Assembly: GCA_022266195.1 (NCBI GenBank)
Contig: WHVY01000001.1
Span: forward strand, 372,001-436,000
DNA length: 64,000 nucleotides
From: Tetranychus cinnabarinus
Taxonomy: Eukaryota > Arthropoda > Arachnida > Trombidiformes > Tetranychidae
Direction of reading: 5' to 3'
Shown: positions 49,833-62,900 of the stretch, piece after piece
Layout: every line of letters begins with the position of its first letter
How positions within the stretch are numbered: the stretch's first letter is position 1
Program-made: the position numbers and the translations under genes
Notes under the pieces: generated by a model
The model's input: only the letters and a program-made list of their open reading frames with translations
What the model was told of the DNA's origin: nothing
The model's database searches: none

Positions 49833-52800
49833 TTATTGTTCTTCCAACAAGAGAGCTGGTCTTTTCCTTTGTAATCGGAAAATGTGAGCATAAATTTTAA
49901 GAGCAGGTCCTAATTTGAGCTTGAACCCAGTAATAACATCCTTCCGACTAAGAAGAAGTAAACTTTTACCATCGATTTGATGTTCTGAAAAGTTTTCAGC
50001 AGCATCTGGGAAACCAATGAATTTGATGAAATTGTGAACATCTTCAACTGTCCAAATATTAGTCTCGGCAGGCAACAAGCTTTCAGCTTTACATGCTCTG
50101 AAAGTATAGAAAAATTAATTAATCGTTAGTCACAATACTTGGATAAATAAATGAATGTATCAACAGCGTTTAAATGATAATCATACCTTTCGAAAAGAAC
50201 TAGTTTAAGTCTTTTAGCACCATTTGAGTCTTTTAATAGTCGAGCAGTTTCTTCAGTTAGTTCTACTGGTTTGCTCAATATAAATCCTGTACCTTGAATT
50301 TCACTAGCGTCTTTTTTGGATACAGCGACTTTTGGCGGAACAGGAGGCTGCATTCCATCAGACTTATTTCCATTTCCTAGATCATTCAAAGAAAGTAATG
50401 CATTTCCTCTTGTTGGACCATTGGCTTTAAGAACATTCATGGGATTACGATTATTTTCAGACCGCTCTTCTGACATCCTTCTATTTTCATTTGACGATTG
50501 TTGTTTTTCGTCTTTATCTTTCACCTCTTTAGATCTGACCATATTATTTTCCCTCTCAGGCTCAACTTTATGTCTAATTATTCTAGGCCTATCTATATAC
50601 TTGTCTTTTACCTCTTTTACTAATGGTTTTTCGGTAAAAGAATCTATCATATCTACATCAGGTAGATCAATGCTACTTCTATTATCATTTACGACTTGAT
50701 TAACTCTCATGGGACGCTTAGAGCTAACTAATTCAATATTCATTGGCCGTTTTGTGCTCACTGATTCAATGCTCATTTCACGTTTAGAATTGATTGAATC
50801 AATGCTAAGAGGGCGTTCAATTCGCTTGGCCCCAGTTGAATCAATGGTTATCGGGCGTTCAGGTCTCTTAGGTCCAATTGATTCAATGCTCATAGGACGA
50901 TCAGGTCGCTTGGAACCAGTCGAGTCAATATTTATGGGACGATCAGGTCGCTTGGTACCTATTGAACCCATGCTCAAAGGACGTTCTGGCTTTTTAGAGT
51001 TGGCTGATTCAATGCTTATAGGACGTTCAAGTCTCTTTGAACTAGTTGAATCGATACTTGGAGAGCGTTCATTATGCCTTTTAGCGTCAATATTCATAGG
51101 TCGCTTGGAACTCATCCGATCAATACTTGCGGGACGTTCAGGCCTTTTTGCAAAAGGATCATCAATTTCAAGGAGTTTTGTGCTAACTGCCTCAATGGGC
51201 ATAGAACGTTTAACAACCGTTGAATCCATGCTCATGGAGCGCTCTGGTCGTTTAGAGCCTGCTGAGTCAATATTTATGGGACATCCAGGTTTCTTTGGAC
51301 CAATTTGATCAATATTTGCAGGACGCTCAGGTCGTTTGGAACTCATCGGATCTATGCTTGCAGGACGTTGAGGCGTTTTCACAGAATTAATATCATCACT
51401 TCCAGGTTTAGGTTTAGGTGAGGGTTCCACATGACGGGGTCTGATGACCCATCTTGTAAATGACCTTTTAACTGTTTGAATATTCATTGGGCGTTCAGGT
51501 TGATCTGTTTTCTCTGTCTTTTCTTGGCGCTCTGGTGTTTCTGTTTTTTCTTGTCTTCTAGAACTATTAGAATTAGCATTCACAGAACGCTCAGGTCTTT
51601 CTGAGCGAGTCGGACGTTCAGTTTGATCTGAACGTAAAGATCGCTCATTATTTGAAGTTTTTTCATTATTACTGGGCTTCTGTTTTTCAATTATCAACTC
51701 TTTTTTAACACTTAACGAGGCTCTTGATGTTGATGGTGTGGATGATGATGATGAAGGATGAGAAGTTGTTATATCGGGTGATTTATCTTCAGAGTGACTT
51801 TTATTAAGAGTTTTCGCAACTCTATTTTGACGAAAACCATGGAACCGTGATATTGGTAACTGGGGTTTTTTACATTGTAGACAAATCCATTTTCCTATGA
51901 AAAAATATCAAGTTTAGTAATTTTACATTGATCATCATGCAAAATGTAAAATAAAAATGGAATAAAAGCTCACCTCCCGAAGATGAAATAGATCTTATAC
52001 ATTCATAATGATAGGACAAATCACACGTTCGGCAAAATATGAGCTCGCTCTGAAAAATAGAAGAGTTGATGCAGGGTTAGATAAAATAATAAAATCTGCT
52101 AACAGACAGCAGTAATTTCCATGTTTGTTAAGTTGATAAATAATTCGTATAATTACCTGGTCAACTCCAGACTCATCACATTCGTAACAGTGTCTACAAT
52201 TAAGGCACAGCCATAAAGATTTTATATATTTTACATTCAGTTGAGCTCTAATACAGCTTGCATGAGCTTCAAGAAGAAGCGCACAAAAAAGGGAAAAAAT
52301 AACAAGTTTGAATATTAGTAATTAGTGGTTAGTTTAATCATTGGAGGGTGAAAATGGAATAATCAGGTTTCGCTTTGACAAAACCATGATCAATATTATA
52401 TTCACAATTTAAAATAAAATACCTTGGACAGGGCATTTTCTGCATGTAATAGAATCTCTTCTAGAGCCACTTGGTAAACCATCTTGGCAAATGTCACATC
52501 GAACATCGGATTGTGCTTCTTTCCCATGTAAACCAAGATTAGAAGGATCCAAAAAATCAGGGCCTAAAGATTTTTTAATTTTCTGTCAAAAAATAAGATA
52601 AAAGTAAGAATGAGAACAAATAAACAACCAAGCATGATAAATTAGTGGTATAACAGTCAGATGTGATCGACTAAAGTAGAAGATTTGGGTAATTTCATTT
52701 CTAACATAGTAAAAACAGTTTGAATCTATGAAAATTTATTCCTGTGATACTAAATGGTGAAAACAGAGAATTTTAAACACACAAATAACAAGTAATTGGG

Positions 52801-52921
52801 TTAAAATTTATGAAATTAATAGTTAATATAAGGTATAACAGCAAAAAGAAAGAAACAAAACAAAATTAACACTTACCTTTCTTGTACTTTGCCTGGCTCT
52901 CTGAAGACCACTTTGCTTCAT
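49833..52921 (-). CDS. Tandem PHD-finger and SAM-domain chromatin protein
   Basis: A probable nuclear chromatin reader of 787 residues. Exons: 52,921-52,877, 52,582-52,423, 52,266-52,157, 52,049-51,974, 51,894-50,187 and 50,097-49,833; phases match throughout. Residues 44-92 hold a first PHD finger (CDIC, CRKC, HASC, CLNC). Residues 95-138 hold a second (C95, C98, C111, C114, H119, C122, C135, C138), directly abutting as in the DPF/KAT6 double PHD module. Residues about 300-530 are a degenerate repeat of KRPERP and SIDS units in a Ser/Arg/Pro-rich linker. A C-terminal SAM domain begins WTVEDVHNFIKFIGF and contains QIDGKSLLLLSRKDV, closest in feel to SAMD1/L3MBTL-type SAMs. Acetyl-lysine or H3 binding is expected from family knowledge only. 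The orthologue is not identified. Confidence 0.88.
50700..51390 (-). repeat. In-gene KRPERP/SIDS coding repeat
   Basis: Some fifteen to eighteen imperfect copies of a 33-48-base unit encode variations on KRPERPMSIDSTGS in the PHD/SAM gene. The unit varies at SI/NI/SM and ST/SG positions, the pattern of an expanding disordered linker. The repeat also leaves a 199-codon shadow frame on the plus strand. Confidence 0.8.
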
Positions 52922-54977
52922 TTTTGTTTTCTTCACTGTTGTTTACAAGTATTTTAAGTAAAATAATGGATAAAATTAAACTTAAATCTTTAAATTGTGG
53001 TTACAACAGTTCACAATTGTAATTATGAAGAATGAACGTAGCTTATTGAAGATTAAAAGCGATCAAGTACCTGTAACATGATAAAAAAGCAAGGAAAAGA
53101 AAGACAAAATAAGAGTGAGTTGAGTGTGTTAGGATGAAAACCAGCAAGATACTGACAATGTGTAGTTAAGAAGAGGAAAGAGAAACCTCGGTCACAAGGA
53201 GAACAAAACAGATTGGTTAGTTTTTGGTTGAAATGAAATAAATTAAACATTGGAATTGTTTCAGTATTGAAGAATCATAACTATACACATTACTTCAACA
53301 AATTAATTGAAAACTGTACAACTAGATATGGGTTGAAACAGAATTTAAATAAATTTGTTAGAAGCCGTGCATTTTAGGTTGAATTCAAACCCAAAAACCA
53401 AAGTCTCCGCATGGTTATTTAGCGGTAGAGAAGCCATCAAGACTTCAAATATTAGGGACAAATTTGGGTAACAATGAAGTGGCCTGATGTTTGGATTATT
53501 CATAAATCTATTTTATTCTATCGATGATGTTGAATTTACTAATGTTGCGACTGATTAATAGAATGGTAAATTGTATGGAATAGGTGACAAATAGTTGAAA
53601 AGTATGAGTTTTGGAGATTTACTTGTAATACTCACGTAATTACAAATATCTAAATTTATAGAATGATCAATTCAGAATTAGCTTCATTAGATTATTGAGA
53701 GCACAAAATTGAAGAGATTTTAATGGACTGTAATGGAATAGATTGAGATTAAATGAAATTGAAATGCGAAAAGCTAGCTTGATCCAGAAGAATGCAGGTC
53801 AATGAGAAAACAAATGTTTGTAAACAGATGATACATGATTTGATTAGGTTTGAATCGTTATTTCTTAATAATAAAAATTTGAAGGATGCCTACATTAAAA
53901 GAAATACATACAATTTAGGAAATATGGTGAGCCTAACAATAATGGTAAATATAATGAATGAATAAATGGAATGATGAAGATAGTATTGGGAAAGATGGCT
54001 GATACTGGTGATGACTGTGGTATTAATGCTAGTTGATAATTATTTTAGATACTCGCTCATAAGTGTTGAAAAGCCAAATTAGAAATTAGAATAAATGTAA
54101 AAGAAAAAAATACAATTGGTTAATAAATTCAAAATTGTACATTTTTCCTCCATAAAAATTTCTGTTAATTTGGAGAGCAAAAGGAAGAAAAGTAGCCAAA
54201 ATTATTCAACTTTCTCGTCCTATTTCATTATTAATAGTGATTAGGGGTCATATTTATATTCAATAGTCAAAGATACAATTAACTTACCCAAAATGTGGAG
54301 GTAATGAAATTAATCAAGAACAATTAAAGAGATTATGACCAGCAAAAATCAGCTCACAAACGATTGTTAAACCAAGAAACCAGCATAAGGCTACTGCATA
54401 CAGAAATGAAACAAGCAGACAAAACACGGTTTACAAAAAAACCCAATAAACAATTAACTGCCGAGCACAGTAAAACTCTTAAATCTTTGGCTCAGTGGTC
54501 TATGTTATGTTAACGATAGGTTAATCTAAGGTAATATTCACTAATTTTTAGAATAAATTACTGAATTAAGTGAAAAAATGTAATCATCTACCAATTGTTT
54601 TAGAAACAAACATTTCACTTGAAAACAACTCATCGAGCTCACAAATGTTAATAGTATCTTGAGGTAGGGTCTAAATGTATAGCCATAAAAATGGACTTAC
54701 CTTTTCTTTCAATTAGAATTTAAAAGAAAATTAAAATGTTTAGGATAAAGGTTACGTTGATTAAATTGTAAATTGGTTAACAAAATGATAGTCAATATTT
54801 AATCGAATTAACGGGTAAAAAAAGCAGACAAAATCAACTGAAAATAAGAGAAAAGCTGATCGCAATAACATACGGTCCCTCATGATCTATCTGTCAGCCA
54901 AAATAATTTCAAATGATTTTTTGTTTTAAATTGTGGTTGTTTAGGTCTGTGTCTATTTAATAAGCTTTTTAGGTATA
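52922..54977. other. Divergent intergenic region
   Basis: Two kilobases separate the start of the minus-strand PHD/SAM gene from the plus-strand gene at 54,978, so both promoters should lie here. 5' non-coding exons are possible. No motif, RNA gene or repeat was recognised. Confidence 0.5.
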
Positions 54978-56385
54978 ATGTCTTGTGGAAATCATGAAAG
55001 TAAGTATTCGATTTAATTACTGATTTACTTATCCTCTATTATGATCATTTATTCTGATTCTATTCATTCGTTAATGTTTATCTCTAATGTTACTAACCAG
55101 CCAACCACTCGTTTGTCAAAACATATTCCCAATCTGTCCTTTTAATTTCTAATTTTTTATTGGCCTAACACTAATTAATAACGCTTATGCTAAAATAATG
55201 CTGTATAATCTAATATTGTTGTCTTATTTTCCTTTATTTTTCAGTTTCAGACTACATTTTCGACCTTCCAATGAAGATATCCAGCAGTTATATGCCCAAG
55301 TATTTTCACATTGAAATTCCGGAGATATTATCAATAGATGAAGATGAGGTTAGTCGAAATAATTTTCTCTATGCGTTCCTTCAATGGTGACTAATATACA
55401 TCTCTTTCCCTTCTCTTTTTATATGCTTGGCTTTCTTTGGCTCATGTATGGAAACATCGCATCGTTATCAAAGGATGCTTATGATTTTAAAATTGAAAAG
55501 GAAGCTATCAACATGGCCGAGGTTGCAGAAGAGGATAAGATTAGAGAAACAGAAAGATTACTCCAATCTGGACAGCTCAAAGACTTCACCAAGCTAAAAA
55601 GCTTCGATGATGATCCATCAATGGACCAGACAAGTAGTATTTCACCAATTTTACCAGGGTCACCATGTTTATCAATACTACCTGCTGTCCCAATTAATGG
55701 AATTGTGTCAAGCTTACCGCCTCAACCTGCAGTAAATACTATTTCTCCTCCTGTACCACAGCCTCCACCACTACCAGCACCGCCAACAGTGTCTGTAACT
55801 TTATCAACATCTTTACCTGGACAATTGTCTTTACCAATTCAGGGGTCCATTCCGTCTCATCCTCCATATCCAATCACAAATATCACGAGTGCTATTGCCA
55901 ACAGCATTACATCAAATGTAATTAATTGTTCAAATGATAACATGAATAATGTTACCAACAACATCGCTCATGGCTCATCTTCTGCAGCAGTAGCTGCAGC
56001 ATCATCCTCAACATCTACAACAAATCCTATTCCAGTCAACAGCGATTTTATAATAGATACTGATGTAATATATAGTTTTAAGATGGTGGATCAAAATAGT
56101 ATGAAGTGTAATAATGATGTAAATAACGCGATAATCTCGAGGAGAAACTCTGTGCCTACCAGTTTGTGCACATTTCAAGACAATTTAGGCATTTTACGGC
56201 CCATGCCTTCTCAATTCAGATGTGATTCTAGTAAATCAAATAAGTCTAAGCAACAAGAGTTTATTCCAAAGACTAGAATCGATCCTGCAGATTTTGAGAG
56301 CTCAAGCTCTAGTCCATTTGATGATGCTCTTCTAAGGGCCATTGATGATAAACAAGAACTTAATCATGTCTTTCAACATTATTAA
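54978..56385 (+). CDS. Unrecognised Pro/Ser/Asn-rich protein
   Basis: Three exons, 54,978-54,999, 55,245-55,348 and 55,474-56,385, join in phase to 345 residues. The first 110 residues look structured and charged, including MPKYFHIEIPEILSIDEDED and a predicted helix AEVAEEDKIRETERLLQSG followed by LKDFTKLKSFDDD. The middle (about 115-190) is proline-rich with PPP and QPPPLPAPP runs, typical of a flexible or SH3/WW-binding segment. Then come Ser/Ala/Asn-rich low-complexity stretches and an acidic C-terminus. There is no signal peptide or TM helix, so it is probably cytosolic or nuclear. I do not recognise the family. The ATG is in an early exon ending in GTAAGT and continues the frame, but a longer 5' end cannot be excluded. 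Confidence 0.7.
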
Positions 56386-57052
56386 TAACAATTCCATTTG
56401 TAAGATATTAAACCCTCATATTAAACCAATTATGGTATATTTATGTTTACCCTAAAATACACCAACACTCGCTTTAATCTAAGAAGTATCCTCATTTCAT
56501 ACCAATCTTTGAATACATAATATGTAATTCCATTTCTGTTTTATCATTTTAATCATGTGACGTTTCATTAGTCATCTTAGCTTTTCATTACCTCGTCATT
56601 AGGACAAATTGATAAAAGAATTCATAAAACTAGTGATAAATATTTCGAGGCCAACCAGCTCAATTCAAATTTGTACTGATATCAAGGAGCTGCCCTTCAG
56701 TTGTTAATGAAACAGAAAAATCTACTCTATATTAATCAATATTTTCTCAGTTTTTTAATTTTATTCAATCCATCTGATGATAATAGACATTTCTCATCTC
56801 AACTCAATCAACTTTCTTCACAATAATCTAACCAATCAGTTTATTACCATTTAAAATGTTGTTAATCTTAACTGTGATATTGACATTGAATAGTCACTCA
56901 TTTCATTTTCAGATTGAAAATCTCTCAAATTGACTATTTGCACTCAATAACTTTTGTTAAAATGATATAATATCTCGAGAACGAAAGCAAATCAAGTAAT
57001 ATTTATAAGAAATTTAATCATAACTTTATTTTTGTTGAAATTACTAAACAGA
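56386..57052. other. Convergent 3' spacer
   Basis: Tail-to-tail spacer between the Pro-rich gene and the small secreted gene. It should hold both 3' UTRs; nothing else was seen. Confidence 0.5.
57025..57030 (-). terminator. Poly(A) signal, small secreted protein gene
   Basis: A minus-strand AATAAA lies 23 bases beyond the stop codon, which supports the single-exon model. Confidence 0.55.
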
Positions 57053-57505
57053 TTAACAAGACGAGCAACTTCGCCCTCTGCTAAAACCAAGAATAAAATC
57101 AAGAATCATCTCAACAATTGCATGAAAAGCAGCTTCACCCAATCGTCCTAAAAACAAATCAGCTGCATTGATCACAGCCTTTGGTGGGTCAGTTCGAAAT
57201 TCATGGAAAAATTGTCGGATTCGAGCGAAAAAACCTTCTTGTCGTTCACTGGTCATTAAATTGGTATCACCATCTTTGATCCATGGAATCCAATGCAGAT
57301 CATTAGTTGGAAGAGATGGTAATTGCCTGTGTAATTCAGCTGATTGTGGCAGTTGTGAGAGTTTTTTTGTTATCCAATGATTTTGAAACAATGTTGAATT
57401 GGATGTTAACTTTGGCGTTGTAGCAAACATTGAACAGTGGACACAATCAAGCAAACTCCACAGGATCAAAATTAAGCAAAAGATGTTGATGATTTTTCCA
57501 GACAT
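57053..57505 (-). CDS. Small secreted protein, family unknown
   Basis: A single-exon frame of 150 residues. Residues 1-25 form a clear signal peptide (MSGKIINIFCLILILWSLLDC, cleavage near VHC-S). The mature part of about 125 residues has a Pro/Ser/Leu-rich first half and an amphipathic helix-prone second half (QEGFFARIRQFFHEF; DLFLGRLGEAAFHAIVEMI), and ends in RGRSCSSC. With one potential N-x-S site and only C-terminal cysteines it is not a classic cystine-knot peptide. I do not recognise the family. A poly(A) signal follows closely. The function cannot be read from the sequence; a secreted role is inference from the signal peptide. Confidence 0.7.
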   Translation of the reverse strand: MSGKIINIFCLILILWSLLDCVHCSMFATTPKLTSNSTLFQNHWITKKLSQLPQSAELHRQLPSLPTNDLHWIPWIKDGDTNLMTSERQEGFFARIRQFFHEFRTDPPKAVINAADLFLGRLGEAAFHAIVEMILDFILGFSRGRSCSSC

Positions 57506-58954
57506 TTTTTACATCAAATATCAATGAAATTGGATTAAACAAATAATATTTAAAAAACAGTCTTGGTCTAAATGAATCGAGAAGTGTCTCTAAGCATAAT
57601 TGCTGACAAAATTTACAATTTGAAGACGATGTGTTGATAACGATCAACTAATCAAATTTGTTGCTGAAATTTTTGCCTTGAACTTGAATTTTCATCTTCA
57701 AGAGTTACTAAATTGTCACGTTAGGCTGTGTTTGGAGCAAACCATCGTTATTTGACAAAAGAAGTAATTTAATAAAGTCTCAATTAGTAGTGCAGAACAA
57801 TTTCGGAGCTGCAATTAAAGAAAGATTATACTATTAATGGACGTCCCAGTGTGATTCGCTTTCTCTCGCCTTTACATAAAAAAGCTAAAACATAATTTCT
57901 TCAAGCTTTTACCATCAAAATCATGGTTAAGCGCAATAACTAAATAACTAAAGTAACTAAGTGACTAAATCCTTTATTATTTAACACTTCTCGAATGCAA
58001 TTTTCAGGATTGATAAATATTGAATGGTTTAAATCAGATTTTAATTGATTCATTCACACCTTTTGTTAGAAGTCCTGGACTAATCTGGTTAACTAGGCTC
58101 TATCAGTAAAAGGCATTGTATTGAGCGTTTTTTTTGTTAATTTTAACAATACTAAAGATGTTCACTGTAAACAATACAAATTTTTTTGTTAACTTTGCTA
58201 ATAGGATTCAACTTTCAATTGTCATAATGATCAATAGATAGTCGTTGATTACCTGTGCACTCGTTAGCTTTGTAATCAAGAAATATTTCAGTTTCTTAAA
58301 AATTATTTAAGCTAATTTTAAATTTTCCTAAACTGTGCATGTTTAATCCTTGCCATTACTCAAACCCATTCCTATTGAGAGCAAGGAATTAGCAATTTGT
58401 TAGTCTGACAAATGTGAGTGAAATATACATACATTTATTAGAATTGGTAATTTGGATGAATTGGAATTAGAATGGATTTGTTTTTAGATTTAGTACGTTC
58501 AAAATTCACCATAGAAGGTCATTATTTTATCTTATCTGAGGACTTTACCCATTGACACAAAGAAGCATATTTCGTTCCTGTAACTTATCTTAATTCAGTC
58601 TATACACAGAATAACAATAGTAATTAAGCTAATAAAGCAGATGCTGAGAGTCCAAAGTGTGAAAATATTAATAGATCAACTTAAGTGTATGAATAACTAT
58701 GATTTTTTTACAAAATACTTTATAATTAACAATCAAAATTGAAAAAAGCTGCAAAATTTAAAATTTATCGACTAACAAATTATTGCATAGTTTGACGATA
58801 GATGTCATTATAAATGAGCTTAAAACTTGTTTACATGTTAATTTAATACAAACTGGTAAACAATTGTACTTCACTTTAGTAATTAGACAGGTTTATTTAA
58901 TCAAGTTTCCGAGTCTATTATTGATTTAACACATTCCAACTAATTGCTCGATAA
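57506..58954. other. Intergenic region before 6PGL
   Basis: About 1.4 kb of AT-rich DNA between two divergent genes. No coding frame, RNA gene or repeat was supported. Confidence 0.5.
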
Positions 58955-59914
58955 ATGACCATGAAGACGATTAAAGTATTGCCGAATCTGGATGTTGTTA
59001 ATAGTGAATTAAGACAGATAATTCAAGAAACTTATGACAACTGTAAAAAACGTTTGTTTACAATCGGTCTTTCTGGTGGTTCAGTGATCACTTGTTTAAC
59101 AACTGTCTTACCTACTCTTCAGGTTAATTGGAAAAAAGTCAGATTCTTCTTCTGTGATGAAAGGATAGTTCCTTTTGACGATCCTGAATCTACATTTGGC
59201 TGTTATTGGAAAGCTCTGGAGGGAGTTATACCCATTGAAAAGGACCAATTTATCGAAATCGATCCGACTTTGGATGGTGATGAAGTTGCCAAAAAATATG
59301 TTCAAAGAATTGGTGCAACAGCGAATGTTGATCGCGCTGGATTTCCAGTATTTAATCTCTTACTTTTAGGAATGGGTCCAGATGGTCATACGGCATCGTT
59401 GTTCCCAAATCACAAGGCATTAGAGGTTGGTTAGCTGATAGTCAAAGTCCTGATTTCTTGATCAAACTCTACTATTCAACGAAGATAATGATTTAGTTTG
59501 TAATTAATTTGAAGGCACTAAATTGCTTTTCTATTCTTTATTTAGGAAACCAAAGAATGGGTTACTTACATTGATGACTCGCCTAAGCCTCCACCAAAAC
59601 GAATAACACTGACTCTTCCTGTTATCAATAATGCTGAGACGGTTATTTTCGTTTCCACAGGAGCGTCAAAAGCTGAAATTTTGAAAGTAAATTCAATTTT
59701 TTAACCAAATTTAAGTACATTAGATATTTTAGTAGAATCGTATTTGCAACCAAATTGTAATCTTGATCAACTTTTCCAATTTCAGAAAATAATTGTCGAA
59801 GGAGAAGATTATCCAGCCGGAAGAGTAAACCCTAAAAAAGGAGAATTATTTTGGTTGCTTGATAAAGCTGCTGGCTCGCTACTCCCGGCAGAAATGGGTG
59901 GCTCGGTGGTGTAG
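58955..59914 (+). CDS. PGLS: 6-phosphogluconolactonase
   Basis: Hydrolyses 6-phosphogluconolactone to 6-phosphogluconate, the second step of the oxidative pentose-phosphate pathway, in the cytosol. Three exons, 58,955-59,425, 59,546-59,686 and 59,786-59,914, each a whole number of codons, give 246 residues, the usual size. Family marks are GLSGGS at 38-43, the DER motif in FFFCDERIVPFDDPEST (68-70), GMGPDGHTASLFPNH from 139, and LTLPVINNAETVIFVSTGASKAE in exon 2. The catalytic Asp-Gly-His (143-145) is present. The second ATG (codon 3) has A at -3 and so a better start context than the first. The C-terminus ends MGGSVV. Confidence 0.93.
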
Positions 59915-62900
59915 TGGTTATAATTGTCCATAACTTACATATTTCCTTATTCAAATCAATTTAATTTTGGATGATTTTCTAATTTTAAAGCTACGGGCTT
60001 CTCGGATTAAACTGTGTTTATGATATGTGAATTAGTCCTTACTCTGGATTGTGCTTTTTTCAAGCTCGACTGTTACATTTCAATACATTACCTGTTGCAT
60101 ATTTAATATTTAGATTTCTATTCAGCTCATCTATAAGCAAATTGAAGTTATGATTTATTTTTGATAGCAAGCAAGGAAGTCAATTTATGTCTGATTTCCT
60201 TGCGACATTTATAGGTAACATAATAATTAGTTGAAGCGAGATGCTGCTAAATGAAGATAACTTATCTTTTTTCAAGTATTTGTTATGCGGGACGTTTTAT
60301 ATCTTTCAGACTTTTACCAGTCATAACTAAGGAACTATTGATCCTGTAATCCTTAACCATGAGACTCGTCCAATTGAAGGATCTCTTATTGAAGTTCATC
60401 ACTCACTTATTTAACCTCTAACTGACAATTGAAGGTCAATATTAAAACGGTTGTTTCATGTTGGCACTGAGAAGATACAGCGAACAGCTCTAGTTTCTCT
60501 AATACCCATTCGTTCAAGTTGATGTTTAAAAGTTAGAACAGTGTCCACGGCAGGAGTTATCGATTTACAGCAAACATCACCAGTATAAAGAAAAAATACC
60601 CGTTAATGCATAGACTCAACATCTACTTCTCTTTGCTCAATCATCTAATTGTTATAAAAAATATTGGAGGCCATTGAGAAGAAACTATCGTTATTAAATT
60701 GATCATTAATATAATACAATGAGGAATATTATCCAGTTTGATGAGTGATTCCCTGGTTGTTCAATGTCTAATGGATCATTAAGTTTTCAACAGTGCCCAT
60801 TAAGAGAAGGGAGATTCAATGATGTTATATCTGATTTCCATTGTTTTTTCCTCGTTTCTGTTGTGACCCATTTCAACCAGCTAGACTTTATATCTCTAAT
60901 CATTGATGGACCAAACGCATGGCCAACTAAGTACCACGAGGGTTGTTTGCTACCAATCTGGAATGAAATACGGAAATTAAAAGATACTGATCAAAGAACC
61001 TGTCAAGAGGATATTGGAAATAGTAAAGTTAAATATAAATGGACAACTGAAGATGACAAAACCACAAATTGTACAACCTAATTCAATGGCAACTAAACCA
61101 AAGAAGCAAGAGTAACCTGTGAAAATGTTAATTCCCATTAGGTGTGGGTCATCGTTATTGCACGTTAAAGCTTTAAGCTGTCAAAAAATCAAGTTAAACT
61201 AATCATGTTTTTTTTGTCCCATTAGATGAGCATGAATGTTGGTCTCTTTAGATTCTGGAAAGAGAGATAATTTTTCCTAAAAAAAGAACTCGAATGGATG
61301 ACAAAGAAAATTGGGATTTCCCTTTGAACCAAGTATAAAAGCTAAAGAAGGAGGAGAATAAAAAAGATGATCATGATGATGAAGATGGCAAAAAAAGAGG
61401 AAAAGGTTATTACCATAGGCAGAGTTTAATTAAATTTAGAACTGTATTTGAAAACTATTGCATTGGGAGCAGGACAAAAAAGCAATATGGATGATATTGG
61501 AGGATAAGAAAGATCTGTAAAGAACAACTTGGAATTATTTTTAACCTGCAACCTCTCCCATTTATCTTCCTCTTCATGATCGCTCTTCCCATTCACAGAA
61601 TGGTGAAAAATAAAGAACAGTCCACAGGAAAATGCTGGTTCCATCAACATTTCCATGCGAGTTGATTAACTTGATAAACATTATAACATGGATCCATTTT
61701 GAACTCACCTTGACTTCATTTGTCTTCCAGTGAATTATGCAGATGATGATAACCATAAAAAAAGAAGGAATAAATCTTTCAATCTTTTCTTTTAAAGGAT
61801 AACTTATTTTTATACTAAACATTATTTCCTCTATTCCATTATTATGGTTATTACCTTTACCTTAATTAGTTAATTGAATTTTCCAGGCTTTCCTGAATGT
61901 TGAATCTACAAATGGACGCAAAAATAATTTTGATTATTTTAATCATTTCAATTTTTCCCATTCAAAGCCATTTACAGAGTCTATTTGCTCAATTTCAATG
62001 TTTTAATTGGAAAGCAAAAAAAGCAGCTTCTGTTGATTTAATTGAATTTAAAAATTCAACTCCCAAACAGCAATCATTTTAATCAATCCAATAGCTTAAC
62101 GATGATATTTGTCATCTCTTGCTGATAATAACCAAGGCAACTTGATTACCATTTAATGCACATTTTCAAATTGAACCCAACATCTTAACGTTTCTTTGAT
62201 CAACCAAATTATCGTAAAATTGACTTTCAATTAAAACAAGAGTGAATCAACAATCAATAACCAGTGTTAGGAAAACCATTTCATTACAAGGTAAGCTGGA
62301 CAATAAAACAACCCAAAATTGAACCCAAATCTAACCCAAAGAAAAAGCCATTTTGAGAAGGTAAACAAATCTCATTAATCATTGATTGATGTTGCCTTAA
62401 TCATTACTAAATTATAATAGACTCGTCATTTAATCAAACGATGATCATTTCGCCTATCAATTGCAATTTATCATGCTTTGAGTTCCTATGAACATCCGTG
62501 GATAAAGTCTTTCAACTTGCAAGTAAACAATGTGAAGACAACTATCATAGTCAAGGCAAACATGTTTTTGCTTCTTTTTGTTGTTTTCAATTAGGTCATC
62601 ATCATTATCATCACCATAATCTTCGTCATCATGTTGTTGCTAAGTTAGAAGCAAAAAATTCTAGTTTTTTGTCTTCTTCCCTAGCAAGATCAAGGAGTAA
62701 ACAATAACTTACAAAAAGCTTTGAATGAACGTCTTGCAGTGTGTTTACCATTGATAACTGCAACAGTTTTTATCTTGCTCAAGGTTTTAAACTGTTAACT
62801 TGACTAACAATTTAACTCGTTAATCACTTTTACCACAGTGAAAATCATCTTTCACTCCATGCTATTTCAATGACTTTATGAGACTGTTTGTGAGTGTTTT

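Noticed and set aside
50709..51308. 199-codon plus-strand frame antisense to the PHD/SAM gene
   Set aside because: It is a periodic shadow of the KRPERP coding repeat (Gly-Arg-Ser/Met-Leu units). The opposite strand has matching splice structure and domains.
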